From the NCBI GenBank assembly GCA_002453475.1, contig DKGY01000061.1:470-6690 (forward strand): a stretch of DNA of 6,221 nt, in the 5' to 3' direction. This document shows positions 5,532 through 6,221 of this stretch, one piece after another. Both the position numbers and the translations under genes were made by a program. Source of the stretch: Clostridium sp. UBA6758. GTDB lineage: Bacteria; Bacillota; Clostridia; Clostridiales; Clostridiaceae. The stretch's first letter is position 1, and each line of letters opens with the position of its first letter. Below the pieces are notes generated by a model. It saw only the letters and a list, made by a program, of their open reading frames with translations, was not told the origin of the DNA and made no database searches.

Positions 5532-6221
5532 ATGAATATAGCAGATTATAAAGGTGTATGGGTCTTTGCAGAGCAAAGAGACGGAGAATTACAAAAGGTT
5601 GCTTTAGAATTATTAGGAAAAGGAAGAGAAATAGCTGACAAGCTAGGAGTAGAGCTTACAGCATTATTACTTGGACATAAGAACATAGAAGAAATGACTA
5701 AAGAATTAGGAGCTTTTGGAGCAGACAAAGTATTAGTATGTGACAATGAGTTATTAACTCACTATTCAACTGATGGATATACAAAAGTTATAAACGAAGT
5801 TGTAAACGCTAAAAAACCAGAAATCCTATTCATTGGAGCTAGCTTCATTGGAAGAGATTTAGGACCAAGAGTTGCAGGAAGACTTTCAACAGGTCTTACA
5901 GCTGACTGTACATCACTTGATGTAGATGCAGAAAACAACAACTTATTAATGACAAGACCAGCTTTCGGTGGAAACTTAATGGCTACAATCGTTTGTGGAG
6001 ATCATAGACCACAAATGTCTACAGTAAGACCTGGAGTTTTCGAAAAGTTAGCTAAAGATGAAAATAGAACTTTCCAAGTTGAGAAATTTGACGTTCAATT
6101 ATCAGCTTCTGATATAAGAACAGAAACTATGGAAGTTGTTAAATCAGTAAAAGAAATGGTAGACATTACTGAAGCTGATATCGTAGTTTCAGGAGGAAGA
6201 GGAGTTGGATGCAAAGAAAAC
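5532..6221 (+). CDS. etfA: Electron transfer flavoprotein alpha subunit, C-terminus beyond window
   Basis: EtfA binds the alpha-FAD that shuttles electrons between EtfB and Bcd. The reading frame is open for 230 codons to the last base of the window; full-length relatives have roughly 335, so about 105 residues are missing. Visible are the N-terminal nucleotide-binding-fold domain beginning at GVWVFAEQRDGEL (8-20), LFIGASFIGRDLGPRVAGRL (99-118) and TRPAFGGNL (141-149). The start of the FAD domain, VVSGGRGVG (218-226), contains the conserved arginine (R223) that contacts the flavin in this family. The remaining FAD-binding segments are cut off. AAGGAGG (5517-5523) lies 8 nt before the ATG and 25 nt separate it from etfB. 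No defect is seen in the visible part. In related operons hbd follows. Confidence 0.95.
   Translation, partial: MNIADYKGVWVFAEQRDGELQKVALELLGKGREIADKLGVELTALLLGHKNIEEMTKELGAFGADKVLVCDNELLTHYSTDGYTKVINEVVNAKKPEILFIGASFIGRDLGPRVAGRLSTGLTADCTSLDVDAENNNLLMTRPAFGGNLMATIVCGDHRPQMSTVRPGVFEKLAKDENRTFQVEKFDVQLSASDIRTETMEVVKSVKEMVDITEADIVVSGGRGVGCKEN

Noticed and set aside
4008..5746. Several minus-strand open frames of 66-119 codons
   Set aside because: All are antisense to bcd, etfB or etfA, without family resemblance and without clear ribosome-binding sites.

Overview
This window looks like a chromosome segment of a low-GC, butyrate-forming anaerobe, most likely Clostridium sensu stricto. The evidence is the very AT-rich DNA, the strong AGGAGG ribosome-binding sites and, above all, the gene order: ABC-F ATPase (opposite strand), rex, crt, bcd, etfB, etfA. 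I recall this neighbourhood from Clostridium acetobutylicum and its relatives; I could not run a search to confirm it or name a species.

Layout. Bases 1-1444 (minus strand) hold the first 481 codons of an ABC-F ATPase whose C-terminus lies outside the window. Bases 1445-1868 are a 424-bp AT-rich divergent intergenic region with no credible gene and only weak promoter candidates. Bases 1869-2522 encode the redox-sensing repressor Rex. Bases 2523-2751 are the regulatory heart of the window. They hold a possible 51-codon small ORF overlapping the end of rex, a small inverted repeat, a near-consensus sigma-A promoter (TTGAAA, 17 bp, TATAAT), a perfect 15-bp stem-loop starting inside that promoter's -10 box, and a 12-of-14 match to the clostridial Rex operator. 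The butyryl-CoA operon follows: crt (2752-3531), bcd (3568-4707), etfB (4721-5506) and the first 230 codons of etfA (5532-6221, cut by the window). In relatives hbd usually comes next; it is not visible here.

How the genes work together. Crt dehydrates 3-hydroxybutyryl-CoA to crotonyl-CoA. Bcd reduces crotonyl-CoA to butyryl-CoA in a complex with EtfB and EtfA, which in clostridia couples the reaction to ferredoxin reduction by flavin-based electron bifurcation. Rex senses NADH/NAD+, so a Rex site in the crt leader, next to rex itself, fits a loop in which rising NADH relieves repression of an NADH-consuming pathway.

Nothing here is a wholly new system. The least ordinary parts are the compact promoter/stem-loop/Rex-operator junction at 2627-2706, the possible small gene under it, and a sharp codon-usage change between crt and bcd next to a 13-bp tandem duplication.
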